From: JAJZEO01 sp964477345
Lineage (GTDB): Bacteria > Chlamydiota > Chlamydiia > Chlamydiales > 2-12-FULL-49-11
Assembly (NCBI GenBank): GCA_964477345.1
Contig: CAYZDL010000005.1
Location: forward strand, 18,318-82,317
Direction of reading: 5' to 3'
Length of the DNA stretch: 64,000 nt
The notes under the pieces are model-generated. The model was not told the DNA's origin and did not search any database. It saw only the letters and a program-made list of their open reading frames with translations. This document shows positions 35,575 to 44,638 of the stretch, piece after piece (the stretch's first letter is position 1; each line of letters starts with the position of its first letter). The translations under genes and the position numbers were made by a program.

Positions 35575-37089
35575 ATGGACGTTTCTGGCTTACCCCCAAG
35601 TCTTCTACAAAGAATTTTTCCTGGTGACCATACATTCACCAATCAAAACAAACAGAGTCTAGTGAGCCGGATCTTGAGAGTTTCCTCTGCTATGATGCCT
35701 CAACCTGTAATTGATTCTGCAAACGTAACTCTTTCCATTAACACCTCAACTGCAACTCTTTCGCAAGATACACAAATATCAGACGAGACTCTTGCTTTGA
35801 GAAAAGCTGCATGGGCGTGGTTTAAGGACGTGGAATGTAACCATGATGCAGCAGGTTTTTTCGCTAAATTACTTCGAATATTAGATGAACTATCAGATGA
35901 ACTATCAGGCCGCCCACTGATACGTAACGCATTTTCAATACGAGCCAAGATGATCAGCCGAAAACATACAAACCTTCCAGGAATGCCTCGAAATTCGGTT
36001 TTTGATAGCATAAGATCGTTTGTCGATTTTAAAAATCCTAAATCTTGCTCAGCTTACATCGAATCTCAAGCTGCTTGTTCTTTACTGAGATGCATAGTAG
36101 CCCTTAACATGAATGAAGTCCAAGTAGACTTAGAGGCGAAGAATCGAATACCATCTACTCCTTACAAACAAGTTATTGCCGTGATTAACCTTGTCGAGAC
36201 TTGGACTAGGGACATCACTTTATTCAAACCCGACGTGATAAAAAAGGCCTTAATTAGCCTTTACTGGCGTATGCGAAAAAAATCATTATTAGCCTCAAAA
36301 CTTCCTGAAAATAAAGCCAATCCTAAACTTTTTTATAATGAGTTGATGGGGCGTGAACTCAAAGCTCTTTTCGCTATTGTTCGTGAACTACTATCTGGCG
36401 GACCTACTATCGATTGCGTGAACAAACTTCCCGCCCCACTTTTTACCTACTACAACATGGGAGAAGAGCTTCCTGAACTTGACTTAACTTCGCCAGATTG
36501 CCGTGAAATAAAGGCTATCTTCCAAGATGCCCAAACAAATAAAAGGTCTCATCTTTTAAAAAGCTGCCTTCTTTACGTCCTATATAAATCTGATCCTGAT
36601 TATCTTACAGAAACTGTTCAAGAAGACCTCCTAAAGGTTTTCCCCTTCCCAGAATTATTGGCATCCTTATATGCCCTCAATACAACAGTCTATCTAGGTA
36701 AAGCCACATTTGAACCGAATGATTTAATTAGAGTGGGACAGGTTCTTGTTGATTTTTATCCAAATTCCCCTGTTATGACTATGGCTCTTCTTCTACTCGT
36801 AGTCGAACACTTGGAAAAAAGTCCAACAATCGAAGATCCTCAGGAGGTTAGGAATATTCTTTTCCTACTGAGCAAGATTTATCGATCAATCAGAAAGCTT
36901 CCGTCTCTTGTTCAAGGCCGTGTAAATGAATGTTTAACTCAGCTTTTTTCTCACTATGATCAAACCCAAACAAAAGAAAATGGAACCCAATGGAACCGAC
37001 TAAAAAAGAGAATTAAATTTGATGAGAGTTTATCGTCGAAAAAATTCAAAGATGCATTCAAAGCATTTAATGCGGCCGTTCGTTTATAA
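35575..37089 (+). CDS. Tandem paralog 1, MDVSGLPPS family, unknown function
   Basis: 504 residues from ATG 35575, which has GGAGG at the correct distance; a 10-codon longer ORF is non-coding. The first ~45 residues (SLLQRIFPGDHTFTNQNK and onward) are almost the same in all four paralogs, while the rest differs strongly. Other shared marks are LPGMP near residue 130, a SQAACSLLRC block, MALLLLVVEHLEKS and a C-terminal LFSHYDQ. The protein is alpha-helical, soluble, with no signal peptide. The conserved head could be a type III secretion signal or chaperone site. Function unknown. Confidence 0.75.
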   Translation: MDVSGLPPSLLQRIFPGDHTFTNQNKQSLVSRILRVSSAMMPQPVIDSANVTLSINTSTATLSQDTQISDETLALRKAAWAWFKDVECNHDAAGFFAKLLRILDELSDELSGRPLIRNAFSIRAKMISRKHTNLPGMPRNSVFDSIRSFVDFKNPKSCSAYIESQAACSLLRCIVALNMNEVQVDLEAKNRIPSTPYKQVIAVINLVETWTRDITLFKPDVIKKALISLYWRMRKKSLLASKLPENKANPKLFYNELMGRELKALFAIVRELLSGGPTIDCVNKLPAPLFTYYNMGEELPELDLTSPDCREIKAIFQDAQTNKRSHLLKSCLLYVLYKSDPDYLTETVQEDLLKVFPFPELLASLYALNTTVYLGKATFEPNDLIRVGQVLVDFYPNSPVMTMALLLLVVEHLEKSPTIEDPQEVRNILFLLSKIYRSIRKLPSLVQGRVNECLTQLFSHYDQTQTKENGTQWNRLKKRIKFDESLSSKKFKDAFKAFNAAVRL

Positions 37090-37168
37090 CATTTTTATAT
37101 ACTTGCCGTTGTGATAAATCGTAGCCCTTGATATCTTAATGGGACATTTGCTTTTTTCGGAGGTTATT
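37083..37168 (+). promoter_or_regulatory. Conserved upstream block, copy 2
   Basis: Repeats the order seen before paralog 1: ACTTG, GATAAAT, CCCTTGATA-CTTAAT and TCGGAGG. Ends directly at the ATG. Confidence 0.5.
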
Positions 37169-38638
37169 ATGGATGTTTCTGGCTTACCCCCAAGTCTTCT
37201 ACAAAGGATTTTTCCTGGCGACCATACATTCACTAATCAAAACAAAGAATCTCTAATCAGCAGGATCTTGAGAGCTTCCTCTGCTATGAGACCACAACTT
37301 CCGATGATCACCATAGCCCCACCTCTTACGGCAGATAAACCACCCAGCGCAGCTTCTGCTAGAGTAGATGAAGCTAAGGACGAGGACCGTTATGCAGAAA
37401 TCCTTTCAAAGCCTGCTGCATCGGAGCTATTCCAAGATGTCGATTTTAGTCAAAACCCTCTTGATGTTTTTTATAATCTAGTTAGAATTAGTAACAAAAC
37501 GAACAACGAATTCGTACTTGAAGTTTTTTCAGAACTCATTAAGCCATTAAAGTGGGAACAAAGAAATCTTCCTGGAATGCCTAAAGATGAGGTCTTTGAT
37601 AGTCTATCGGCTTTCGTCAACCCTGAAGATCGTAAATCGTGCGTTGATTTTATCGGATCTCAAGTCCTTTCTATTCTATTGAGATGCCAAATTGCTCTAA
37701 AAATGGACGAACTCCAAAAAAAGCATCAAAAAGCCCAGGAGCGACCACAGCTCGATAACACCCTCATCTTTGCGTCGATTAAACAGGCCATGACTTTGAT
37801 GACCTCTATCTCTGACATGCCCCACAACGAAATAAAAGAAGCTCTTATTGCCGTTTATTGGCTTATACGGAGTGATCCAAAAATTAGCCAAAAACTCCCA
37901 CGAAAATCTGATTTTAAGAGCTTTAGTGCTGTATTAATAAAGAAATCAACCCAAACTTTTTTTGATTTTGTTTCAAGATTAAAATTGGATAACCCACCTG
38001 CCAATCCAGCATTAGATCTTCCCGGTTCTTCGTTTACCTATTACAATGTAGGAAGCGGGTTTAGCGAGCTTGAATTAGCTGCGCACTACTTGAATAAGGC
38101 GGCACGTATATTGGCTGATACAACTACGCTTCAAAAGTCTCCCCTTTTGCAAATTTGCCTTCTTTTTGTCTTATCGGGGATCAATACGAGACACCCCTTC
38201 CCAGAACGTTACAAGGAATTATGCTCCCTCACCACAAGAATCTACTTAGGGAAAGATGAATTTGAAGAGAGCGACTTAACTACCGTGGGTCAGCTTCTTG
38301 TTGATCATTATCCAAAATCCCCCGTTGTGTTCATGGCTCTTCTTCTACTCGTAGTCGAACACTTGGAAAAAAGTTCAACAATCGAAGATCCTCAGGAGGT
38401 TGTGGATGTTCTTTTTCTCTTGAATACAATTTGTCCTTATTTTGACAAACTTCCTGAACAAGTTGATGACCGTATGAATAAAACTCTAACTGCGCTTTTT
38501 TCTCGGTATGACGCCTTTCAACAAAAGGAAAATCCTCAATCTTGGGCACTAATAAAAACGAAGTATGACTTTGACAAGAATCTTAAAGAACTTAATTTTC
38601 CCACATTATTCAAGATATTCGATGCTATAAAATGGTAA
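37169..38638 (+). CDS. Tandem paralog 2, MDVSGLPPS family
   Basis: 489 residues from ATG 37169 with GGAGG upstream. The N-terminal module is nearly identical to paralog 1. The central part (residues 60-300) is divergent, with LPGMPKDEVFDSL and IGSQVLSILLRC as landmarks. A 68-base stretch coding MALLLLVVEHLEKSSTIEDP is almost identical in DNA to paralog 1, a sign of recent gene conversion. Paralog 2 lacks the extended tail of 3. Confidence 0.75.
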   Translation: MDVSGLPPSLLQRIFPGDHTFTNQNKESLISRILRASSAMRPQLPMITIAPPLTADKPPSAASARVDEAKDEDRYAEILSKPAASELFQDVDFSQNPLDVFYNLVRISNKTNNEFVLEVFSELIKPLKWEQRNLPGMPKDEVFDSLSAFVNPEDRKSCVDFIGSQVLSILLRCQIALKMDELQKKHQKAQERPQLDNTLIFASIKQAMTLMTSISDMPHNEIKEALIAVYWLIRSDPKISQKLPRKSDFKSFSAVLIKKSTQTFFDFVSRLKLDNPPANPALDLPGSSFTYYNVGSGFSELELAAHYLNKAARILADTTTLQKSPLLQICLLFVLSGINTRHPFPERYKELCSLTTRIYLGKDEFEESDLTTVGQLLVDHYPKSPVVFMALLLLVVEHLEKSSTIEDPQEVVDVLFLLNTICPYFDKLPEQVDDRMNKTLTALFSRYDAFQQKENPQSWALIKTKYDFDKNLKELNFPTLFKIFDAIKW

Positions 38639-38646
38639 ATAGAAAA

Positions 38647-38739
38647 ACATTTATTTATAACCTTTTTAGACACTTGATATTGCGATAAATTACAGCCCTT
38701 GATACCTTAATACGAACTTAACTTATCTTGGAGAATGTT
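38647..38739 (+). promoter_or_regulatory. Conserved upstream block, copy 3
   Basis: ATTTATTTATA, CTTTTTAGACACTTGATATTG, GATAAAT, CCCTTGATA-CTTAAT, then GGAGAATGTT and the ATG. The closest match to copy 1. Confidence 0.5.
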
Positions 38740-40707
38740 ATGGATATTTCTGGCTTACCCCCCAGTCTTCTACAAAGAATTTTTCCTGGTGACCATACAT
38801 TCACTAATCAAAACAAACAAACCCTAATCAGTCGGATCTTGACCGCTTCCTTTGCTATGAGGCCTCAACTTCCAACTGTCGCCGTGGCACCGCCCCTCAC
38901 TGAACCTAAACCAATCTCTAAAGAGTCATCTGTTAGCCGTGAGGAGATAAAATCTGCTGACCCTCATGCTTCTGTCGATTCAACAGAAAAGGCAACCGCC
39001 CTAGTTAAAGCTATCGTGTTTGATCGTGATGCAGTTCTCTTTTTTGCTAGCCTACTCCGATTACTTAACGGAACAACCAACAGATGGATGCTTGAGGCTT
39101 TTTCAAATGAAGTTGGAAGTCTCACTCGAGAGCACCAAGATCTTCCCGGAATACCTAAAGGCACACATTTTGATAGCATATCGGCGTTCATCAATGCCAA
39201 AGAGCCTAGCTCCGTCGCCGCTTTTATCGGATCTCAAGCCGTTTCTGCACTATTAAGATGCAGAGAGGCCCTTAACATGAATAAACTCCAAAGTAAAATC
39301 AAACTAAAAGATCGAATAAAAGAGACTCGATTTGAACAAATCATTGCCGCGATAAAATTGGTTAGAACTTGGGTTCATGGCATCGAATTACCTGAGCCCG
39401 ACGTATTAAAAGAGTCTCTTATTGCCATCTATTGGATTTGTAAAGACACTAAATCTTTAAAGAAAAAACTACCTCAGGGTCAGGATAAAGAAACTTACGA
39501 TGCTTTCTATACTAAGTTGATGGAACGTGGGCTCGATGATCTTTTCATTATTGTTGCCGAAGTATCTAGCGACCAACCAACTAGTAAGTGCGTAGAGACT
39601 CTTCCCACCCGCTTATTTACGAGCTATAACAGGGGACAGGAGTTTCCTGAACTTGTCTTAGATTTATCGTATTGGAATGAGATGAAACGTATCCTATCTG
39701 AGGCTTCTGAAAGTAAAAAGTCTTCTCTTTTACGAACTTGCTTACTTTTTCTCCTTTTTAACTGTGATCTTAGTTATTTAGATGAGGAAAATTTGAATGG
39801 CTTTAATCTTGGAAATACTTTTAACCCTGTCCTTTTCAAAGACCTTTCGGATCCATTAGCTGGGCTAACCACAAGAATATTCTTAAACAAAAAAACCACC
39901 GAAACTCTAGATACATTTAAAGTGGGCAAGCTTCTTATTGCAAAGCATTCAAGCTCTCCTGTTGTCACCACGGCTCTTCTTCTCCTCATGATTGACCTTT
40001 TGGAAAAAAATTCTGGCTTCGGAGATGATAAGGAGATCGAAAATGTTCTTTTCCTCATGACCGAGATTTATCCATTTATCGAACAGCTCCCTTTAGTGGT
40101 TCGCAACCGCGCTACTAAGGCTCTAGCAGGGCTTTTTTCTCGATATGATCAAATTCAAGAAGCAAGAAATGGTGGCGTATGGTCACAATTAAAAGACAAA
40201 TATCACTTTACTGATTGCCTATCAAAAAGTGATTTCGCCGTTACATTCACGGTCCTCTCTCTTTTTAATTGCTCGATCTTGCCTCTTACATCGATCAAGG
40301 AGCAAGCGGCTCTTGAGGCAACTTCAGAAGCCTCTGATTTCACTCATCAGCTCAAATTGCTTAGTGACGACACTGTCCACTCTCTTCTCACGCATGTTTC
40401 TGTACGATCTTGTTTTCGTCCGATAACCGATGAAAATGGTGACACAGTCGCATTAGTAACCGCAACTCAGGAGAGTGTGTTAGATGAGGAGTTTTCGGAT
40501 CTTATAAAATTGTATCTTTATGATCCTGAGAATTCCCATATCGCCTTTGCAAACAAGGACTTACGTCAAGCGCTCCATGCATCAGCGGCGGCCCTCCTTA
40601 ACCAGGAGCTCGGCCCTTCATCAGAAGTAGATGAGGATGCCCAAAGTGAGGAGTCAGATAGAACACCAACTGGTTTCGAGACACCCAACGAAGAAGCTTT
40701 GAGCTGA
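38740..40707 (+). CDS. Tandem paralog 3, MDVSGLPPS family, long form
   Basis: 655 residues from ATG 38740 (MDISGLPPS), the longest member. The conserved N-terminal module is followed by the shared core to about residue 510. An extra ~145 residues follow, beginning near NCSILPLTSIKE, with an acidic tail (DEDAQSEESD). The end of that extension has a partner in the DNA behind paralog 4, where a stop interrupts it. Soluble, helix-rich, unknown role. Effector-like. Confidence 0.75.
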   Translation: MDISGLPPSLLQRIFPGDHTFTNQNKQTLISRILTASFAMRPQLPTVAVAPPLTEPKPISKESSVSREEIKSADPHASVDSTEKATALVKAIVFDRDAVLFFASLLRLLNGTTNRWMLEAFSNEVGSLTREHQDLPGIPKGTHFDSISAFINAKEPSSVAAFIGSQAVSALLRCREALNMNKLQSKIKLKDRIKETRFEQIIAAIKLVRTWVHGIELPEPDVLKESLIAIYWICKDTKSLKKKLPQGQDKETYDAFYTKLMERGLDDLFIIVAEVSSDQPTSKCVETLPTRLFTSYNRGQEFPELVLDLSYWNEMKRILSEASESKKSSLLRTCLLFLLFNCDLSYLDEENLNGFNLGNTFNPVLFKDLSDPLAGLTTRIFLNKKTTETLDTFKVGKLLIAKHSSSPVVTTALLLLMIDLLEKNSGFGDDKEIENVLFLMTEIYPFIEQLPLVVRNRATKALAGLFSRYDQIQEARNGGVWSQLKDKYHFTDCLSKSDFAVTFTVLSLFNCSILPLTSIKEQAALEATSEASDFTHQLKLLSDDTVHSLLTHVSVRSCFRPITDENGDTVALVTATQESVLDEEFSDLIKLYLYDPENSHIAFANKDLRQALHASAAALLNQELGPSSEVDEDAQSEESDRTPTGFETPNEEALS

Positions 40708-40782
40708 TTTAAAGTCTTTACATTGAGATAAATTCAAAACCTTGATAACTTAATACGAACTTAATTTTTTCCAAAGGCTGTT
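40708..40782 (+). promoter_or_regulatory. Conserved upstream block, copy 4
   Basis: Shorter copy: ATTGAGATAAATT, CCTTGATAACTTAATACGAACTTAA and a weaker AAAGG site. It lacks the ATTTATTTATA part. Confidence 0.45.
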
Positions 40783-42354
40783 ATGGATGTTTCTCATTTA
40801 CCCCCAAGTCTTCTACAAAGAATTTTCCCTGGCGCCCATACGTTCACCAATCAAAACAAACAGAGTCTAGTGAGCCGGATCTTGAGCGCTTCTACCGGTA
40901 TGATGGCACAACCTCCAATTGACACCTCAACCCCATCTCTTTTTGTAGAGGGATCCCCATCACAAAAACCCATCGAAGGTGATGGTAACGAGACATTGTT
41001 GGGGAATCCTTTCGACTCAATTAATTCAGAAACAGCAGCAATGGCTGAGCTTGAATCAAAGGATCCTTTCGGCTCAATTAGTTCAGAAGAAGCAGCAGAA
41101 GCTGAGCTTGAATCAATCGAGTTTAATGGGGATGGAGTCGGCTATTTTGCTGCCCTTCTACGAGCACTTAAGGGAACCACAAACAAGTTGATGCTTGACG
41201 CTTTTTTTAATGTCGCTATAGATGTTGAGCCTGATCACACTTATCTTTTGGGAATGCCTGTAGATTCACCTTTCAATATTATATGGGACTTTATCAAACG
41301 TAGAAACATTACCTCATACGCCGCTTATATCCAATCTCAAGCAAATTGTGCCCTGTTAAGATGCAGAGTGGCTTACAACATGAATCAACTACAAAAACTA
41401 GACGTAGATACAGAAAATCCAATCATTTGCTACCCTCTGAAACAGATTATTGGAGTGATTCAATTGGTCCGAATTTGGGTTGAGGGTACCCCTTTACTTG
41501 ATGATGATGCGATGAAAGAAAGTCTTATTGACACCTATTGGCTTCTAAGAAACGAGGTATCAATAGCTCCAAACCTCCCTGACCCTTTCTATGGTGAATT
41601 GATAAAGTATGAGCTCAAAGACCTTTTCGATATTGTTGCCAAATTAGAGTCTGATCTACCCTCTATCGAGGGTTTAAATCTTCTTCCCGGTGCCCTATTG
41701 AGCCATTACAATCTCAAAGAACAAGATTCTCAAATTCTCACAGATGACGTTTATTGGGGGGAAATAAGAACCATCGTCAGTGATGCCCTGAGCCATGAAA
41801 AACCTCCTCTTTTACAAAGTTGCCTTCTTTTCCTCCTCTCTAACTGCGATCCTGATATTTTTCAAGATGACGAAGAAGCCCGTTTAGGCTTTACTAAGCT
41901 CCTTGCCAATCCACACTTTAAAGCCATTGTCGAAGAAGCGTCTTCCTTCACCGCAAGAATCTTCTTAGATAAGCCTGCGGTCAGTGACGTTGAAAAAGTT
42001 CAAATTGGAGCCTGTCTTCTTAACAAAACCTCAGATTCACCTGTTGTAATGATGGCTCTACTTCTAATCGTGATCGACCATCTAGAGCAAAATCTAGAAA
42101 TAAAAGATAATGACGATGTCGAAAATATTGTTTGCCTATTGTCGGAAATTCATGACTATATCGACGAACTTCCCTCACCTATTCGTGACCGTGCTAAGGA
42201 GGGTCTAACCAAACTTCTTTCTCAATATGATCAAATTCGTCTTGCGAGAAACCGGGAAGCGTGGTCACAATTAAAAGAAAAATATCAATTTACTGAATTT
42301 CTATTGTCAGGTGATTTCACATCCGTATTCGCCCTGATCAAAAAAATCATTTGA
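40783..42354 (+). CDS. Tandem paralog 4, MDVSHLPPS family
   Basis: 523 residues from ATG 40783. The N-terminal module has a few changes (SHLPPS, PGAHTF). Two tandem 19-residue repeats encoding NPFDSINSETAA and DPFGSISSEEAA follow (DNA 41005-41061 and 41062-41118). The core matches the other three. It ends with a TGA at 42352-42354; the reading frame stays open behind it and aligns with the longer tail of paralog 3, so this may be a shortened gene. Confidence 0.75.
   Translation: MDVSHLPPSLLQRIFPGAHTFTNQNKQSLVSRILSASTGMMAQPPIDTSTPSLFVEGSPSQKPIEGDGNETLLGNPFDSINSETAAMAELESKDPFGSISSEEAAEAELESIEFNGDGVGYFAALLRALKGTTNKLMLDAFFNVAIDVEPDHTYLLGMPVDSPFNIIWDFIKRRNITSYAAYIQSQANCALLRCRVAYNMNQLQKLDVDTENPIICYPLKQIIGVIQLVRIWVEGTPLLDDDAMKESLIDTYWLLRNEVSIAPNLPDPFYGELIKYELKDLFDIVAKLESDLPSIEGLNLLPGALLSHYNLKEQDSQILTDDVYWGEIRTIVSDALSHEKPPLLQSCLLFLLSNCDPDIFQDDEEARLGFTKLLANPHFKAIVEEASSFTARIFLDKPAVSDVEKVQIGACLLNKTSDSPVVMMALLLIVIDHLEQNLEIKDNDDVENIVCLLSEIHDYIDELPSPIRDRAKEGLTKLLSQYDQIRLARNREAWSQLKEKYQFTEFLLSGDFTSVFALIKKII
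41005..41118 (+). repeat. Two 57-bp tandem repeats in paralog 4
   Basis: Units 41005-41061 and 41062-41118 encode related 19-residue repeats with core PF-SI-SE-AA-AELES. In-frame and within the variable part just after the N-terminal module. Confidence 0.8.
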
Positions 42355-42543
42355 TTGGTCTTACCTTTTAAATCAATCATAGAGGAAACAGCTAGTGACG
42401 GAAATCCTAGAGCCTTTAAGGTAACTAATACGGAAGGCGACGAAGGCCAACTAAAAGACTCGTCTCTTGAGAATTCTAAGGGGTCCAGAGTTGTCTTTGA
42501 AAAACCCTGGCTTATGCAACGCCTTAAATACGATAAAGAATGA
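42355..42543 (+). pseudogene. Detached 3' tail of paralog 4
   Basis: 62 codons in the same frame as paralog 4, directly behind its TGA. The first codons (LVLPFKSIIEETA) align with paralog 3 (SILPLTSIKEQAA), where a TGC codon stands in the place of the TGA. This reads as a nonsense change that cut off the C-terminal extension, or as a readthrough stop. It ends with TGA at 42541-42543. Confidence 0.6.
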
Positions 42544-42566
42544 TTAGAGCCTTTTAGGCTCTAATC
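42542..42566 (+). terminator. Hairpin after paralog cluster
   Basis: GATTAGAGCC (42542-42551), TTTTA loop, GGCTCTAATC (42557-42566). Perfect stem, no T run; it overlaps the stop of the convergent pgeF-like gene and probably serves both strands. Confidence 0.55.
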
Positions 42567-43304
42567 CAGGCAGACGATGGTTGCGTTTCGTCCTGTAAGT
42601 TTTGATCTGCGGTAAGAGAAAAAATCGTCTTTGTTCTCAAATGTGCAGAAAGAGGCAATTTCAATCTGTGAATCAGGAATTTTCATGGCTGTTAGCTGAT
42701 CTTTGGCAATGCTCCAAAGATTAAATTGGTGCTTCTCATTCTTATGAATCCAAAAGTCTCGAGGAAGTTCGTTCTCGTAATTGACAAATTCGGCATGCTT
42801 GGGACCAAGGCTCGGAGAGATACAGACAATGAGTTCTTCTGGATCAGTGCCGAAAAGGCGAATCATCTTTTCTACCGTTTTTGCATAGATATTTTGTACA
42901 TTTCCTCGCCACCCTGCATGGACATTAGCAACCGCATGATGAACAGGGTCGTAAAAAATAGCTGCTTGACAGTCGGCATGCCGAATAGCAATAGGGATAT
43001 CTTTTTGACAAGTGACCATCCCGTCGGCTTCGAGCACTTGATCACTAAGTACGATTTCATGGACCCTATCCGAGTGAACCTGATTCAAAAAAATCGGCAA
43101 GTTGATATCGAGAGCCTTTGCAATCCGTCGTTTATTTTCGATTACGGCATCGGGGTCATCGCCCAAGTTGTCGGCTAGATTAAGCGAATTAAAAGGCGGC
43201 TCTGAAACGCCCCCTCTACGGGTGAATACCCCATGAACAAGCGGGTGGCCCTGCAAGATCTCAAACTCAAACCAAACCATTTCCCCTTCGTTTTTTCTAA
43301 TCAT
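42561..43304 (-). CDS. Polyphenol oxidoreductase/purine nucleosidase-type protein (YfiH/PgeF family)
   Basis: 247 residues from ATG 43304; an internal ATG at 43280 is also possible. Family motifs: HADCQAAIFYD, ANVHAGWRG with the zinc-binding Cys/His set, and the C-terminal FFSYRRS. In E. coli the relative is PgeF, which edits wrongly built peptidoglycan precursors; mammalian LACC1 cleaves purine nucleosides. Chlamydial peptidoglycan is present at the division site, so the editing role is plausible. It starts 19 bp from a divergent gene. Confidence 0.85.
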   Translation of the reverse strand: MIRKNEGEMVWFEFEILQGHPLVHGVFTRRGGVSEPPFNSLNLADNLGDDPDAVIENKRRIAKALDINLPIFLNQVHSDRVHEIVLSDQVLEADGMVTCQKDIPIAIRHADCQAAIFYDPVHHAVANVHAGWRGNVQNIYAKTVEKMIRLFGTDPEELIVCISPSLGPKHAEFVNYENELPRDFWIHKNEKHQFNLWSIAKDQLTAMKIPDSQIEIASFCTFENKDDFFSYRRSKLTGRNATIVCLD

Positions 43305-43323
43305 TATTGTATATTACCGATAT

Positions 43324-44211
43324 ATGTTAGGATTTGCCGTTGTATTGAAACATCCGATTGGCTCGCTCGCTTATCTGCTCATCATGTTAGCTCTTGCTTC
43401 TCTTTGGTGCAACCGCAAGATTTGGATTTGGGCTACTTTATTTATTCTCTCTTTCCTCTGCGCTTATTACGGAGACATCGCCTCATTAAGAGCCTTAGTT
43501 TCTTTGGGCATCTTTCTCCTTTCACTTCTCGCATTGACCCAAGAGGTTCCCAGTTTCATTCGTATGTTAATTGGGATCTTTACTACTTCGTTGGCCCTTG
43601 CTTTTTTCACCCACTTTGTCCCGGGGTTCAAAAACATCGAATTTGCTCATCAGTGGTCTGCTAGCAAGGCATCTCTTCCAATGAACATCTACCTAAATTA
43701 TGATAAAGCAACTGCAGCTCTTTTTATCCTGGCATTTGCCGTTCCTCTGGCTCAAACCTCTCGTGAATGGGGATTGCTCCTTTTAAAGGCTCTCCCCTGG
43801 TCAATTTTTTCTTGTTTAGTGATGTTAGGTCTTGCTTTTTCTCTGAATATGGTTGCCTATGATCCAAAATTACCCGCCATTTCTCTTCTCTGGCTTTTGC
43901 GACAAATTTTCTTCGTGGTTATTCCTGAAGAGGCTTTGTTTCGGGGATTTATTCAGAAAGAGATTACAATGGGCTTGAACAACTCCGCAGCAGGGATTCT
44001 TGCGGTTTTACTCAGTGCGCTTCTTTATGCCTTCATGCACTTATTGATGATCCCCTCTCCTGCCTTTTTCATCATGGCATTTACAGCAGGGGTTCTTTAC
44101 GGCTCGATTTATCAGCTCACTTCTCGGATTGAAGCGGCGATCTTGACCCACTTAATTGCCAATATCGTCCACTTCTTCTTCTTTTCCTACCCAATGTTAA
44201 TTACCCAGTGA
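43324..44211 (+). CDS. CPBP-family membrane protease
   Basis: 295 residues, polytopic, with the CPBP (CAAX-type) metalloprotease motifs: EEALFRGFIQ, the FMHLLMIP segment and HLIANIVHFF near the C-terminus. Start may be 43324 or a later ATG at 43384; no ribosome-binding site before either. The family can process membrane-bound peptides or prenylated proteins. It overlaps the next minus-strand gene by 11 bases at the stop. Confidence 0.8.
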   Translation: MLGFAVVLKHPIGSLAYLLIMLALASLWCNRKIWIWATLFILSFLCAYYGDIASLRALVSLGIFLLSLLALTQEVPSFIRMLIGIFTTSLALAFFTHFVPGFKNIEFAHQWSASKASLPMNIYLNYDKATAALFILAFAVPLAQTSREWGLLLLKALPWSIFSCLVMLGLAFSLNMVAYDPKLPAISLLWLLRQIFFVVIPEEALFRGFIQKEITMGLNNSAAGILAVLLSALLYAFMHLLMIPSPAFFIMAFTAGVLYGSIYQLTSRIEAAILTHLIANIVHFFFFSYPMLITQ

Positions 44212-44638
44212 TGTCAGGAGCGGGCCTTCTATTTTGCATGGCGGCTCTTTCAGAAGGGGTGAAATTGCGTTTAGCTTTACCCGATTCATACTTTCGCTGT
44301 TCAGCCCGTAGAATGACATTTACGGCTTCAAAAGGGTTTAAACCCCGACAAACATAAATGACGACACGATGGCGCATGTCAGAAGTCAAGGCATAGAGAA
44401 AGATTTTTTGATAGATCGGCCCAAGCTGTCTATAAACAGTCTGTTCTTCTCCAGAAAGTTGCGCCACTTCATTAGGCTCCGTCTCATCAGCCAAGACAAA
44501 AGCCCCTTCAAGCATCGACAGCCCAAATTCAGTAGGTGGTCCGCTCAAGTGCAAAGTTCCTGCTCCTAAGAAAAGAGGAAAGAAAAAAAGGAGAGCTAGA
44601 TTCCTTTTACGAATCGTTGAAAACATTTTCATCGTCAT
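44201..44638 (-). CDS. Small exported protein, paired with upstream gene
   Basis: 145 residues; ATG at 44638 with AAAGGA 5 bases upstream. N-terminal membrane/signal segment LALLFFFPLFLGAGT. The mature part has LSGEEQTVYRQL, a CRGLNPFEAVNVILRAEQRKYES block and TPSERAAMQN, which are recognisable in the neighbouring 201-residue protein. It overlaps that gene by 32 bases, so the pair is cotranscribed. Function unknown; periplasmic. Confidence 0.65.
   Translation of the reverse strand: MTMKMFSTIRKRNLALLFFFPLFLGAGTLHLSGPPTEFGLSMLEGAFVLADETEPNEVAQLSGEEQTVYRQLGPIYQKIFLYALTSDMRHRVVIYVCRGLNPFEAVNVILRAEQRKYESGKAKRNFTPSERAAMQNRRPAPDITG

Noticed and set aside
42352..42354. TGA as a recoded cysteine codon
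   Set aside because: TGA is used as the normal stop elsewhere in the window (for example paralog 3), so recoding is not supported; a nonsense change is simpler.
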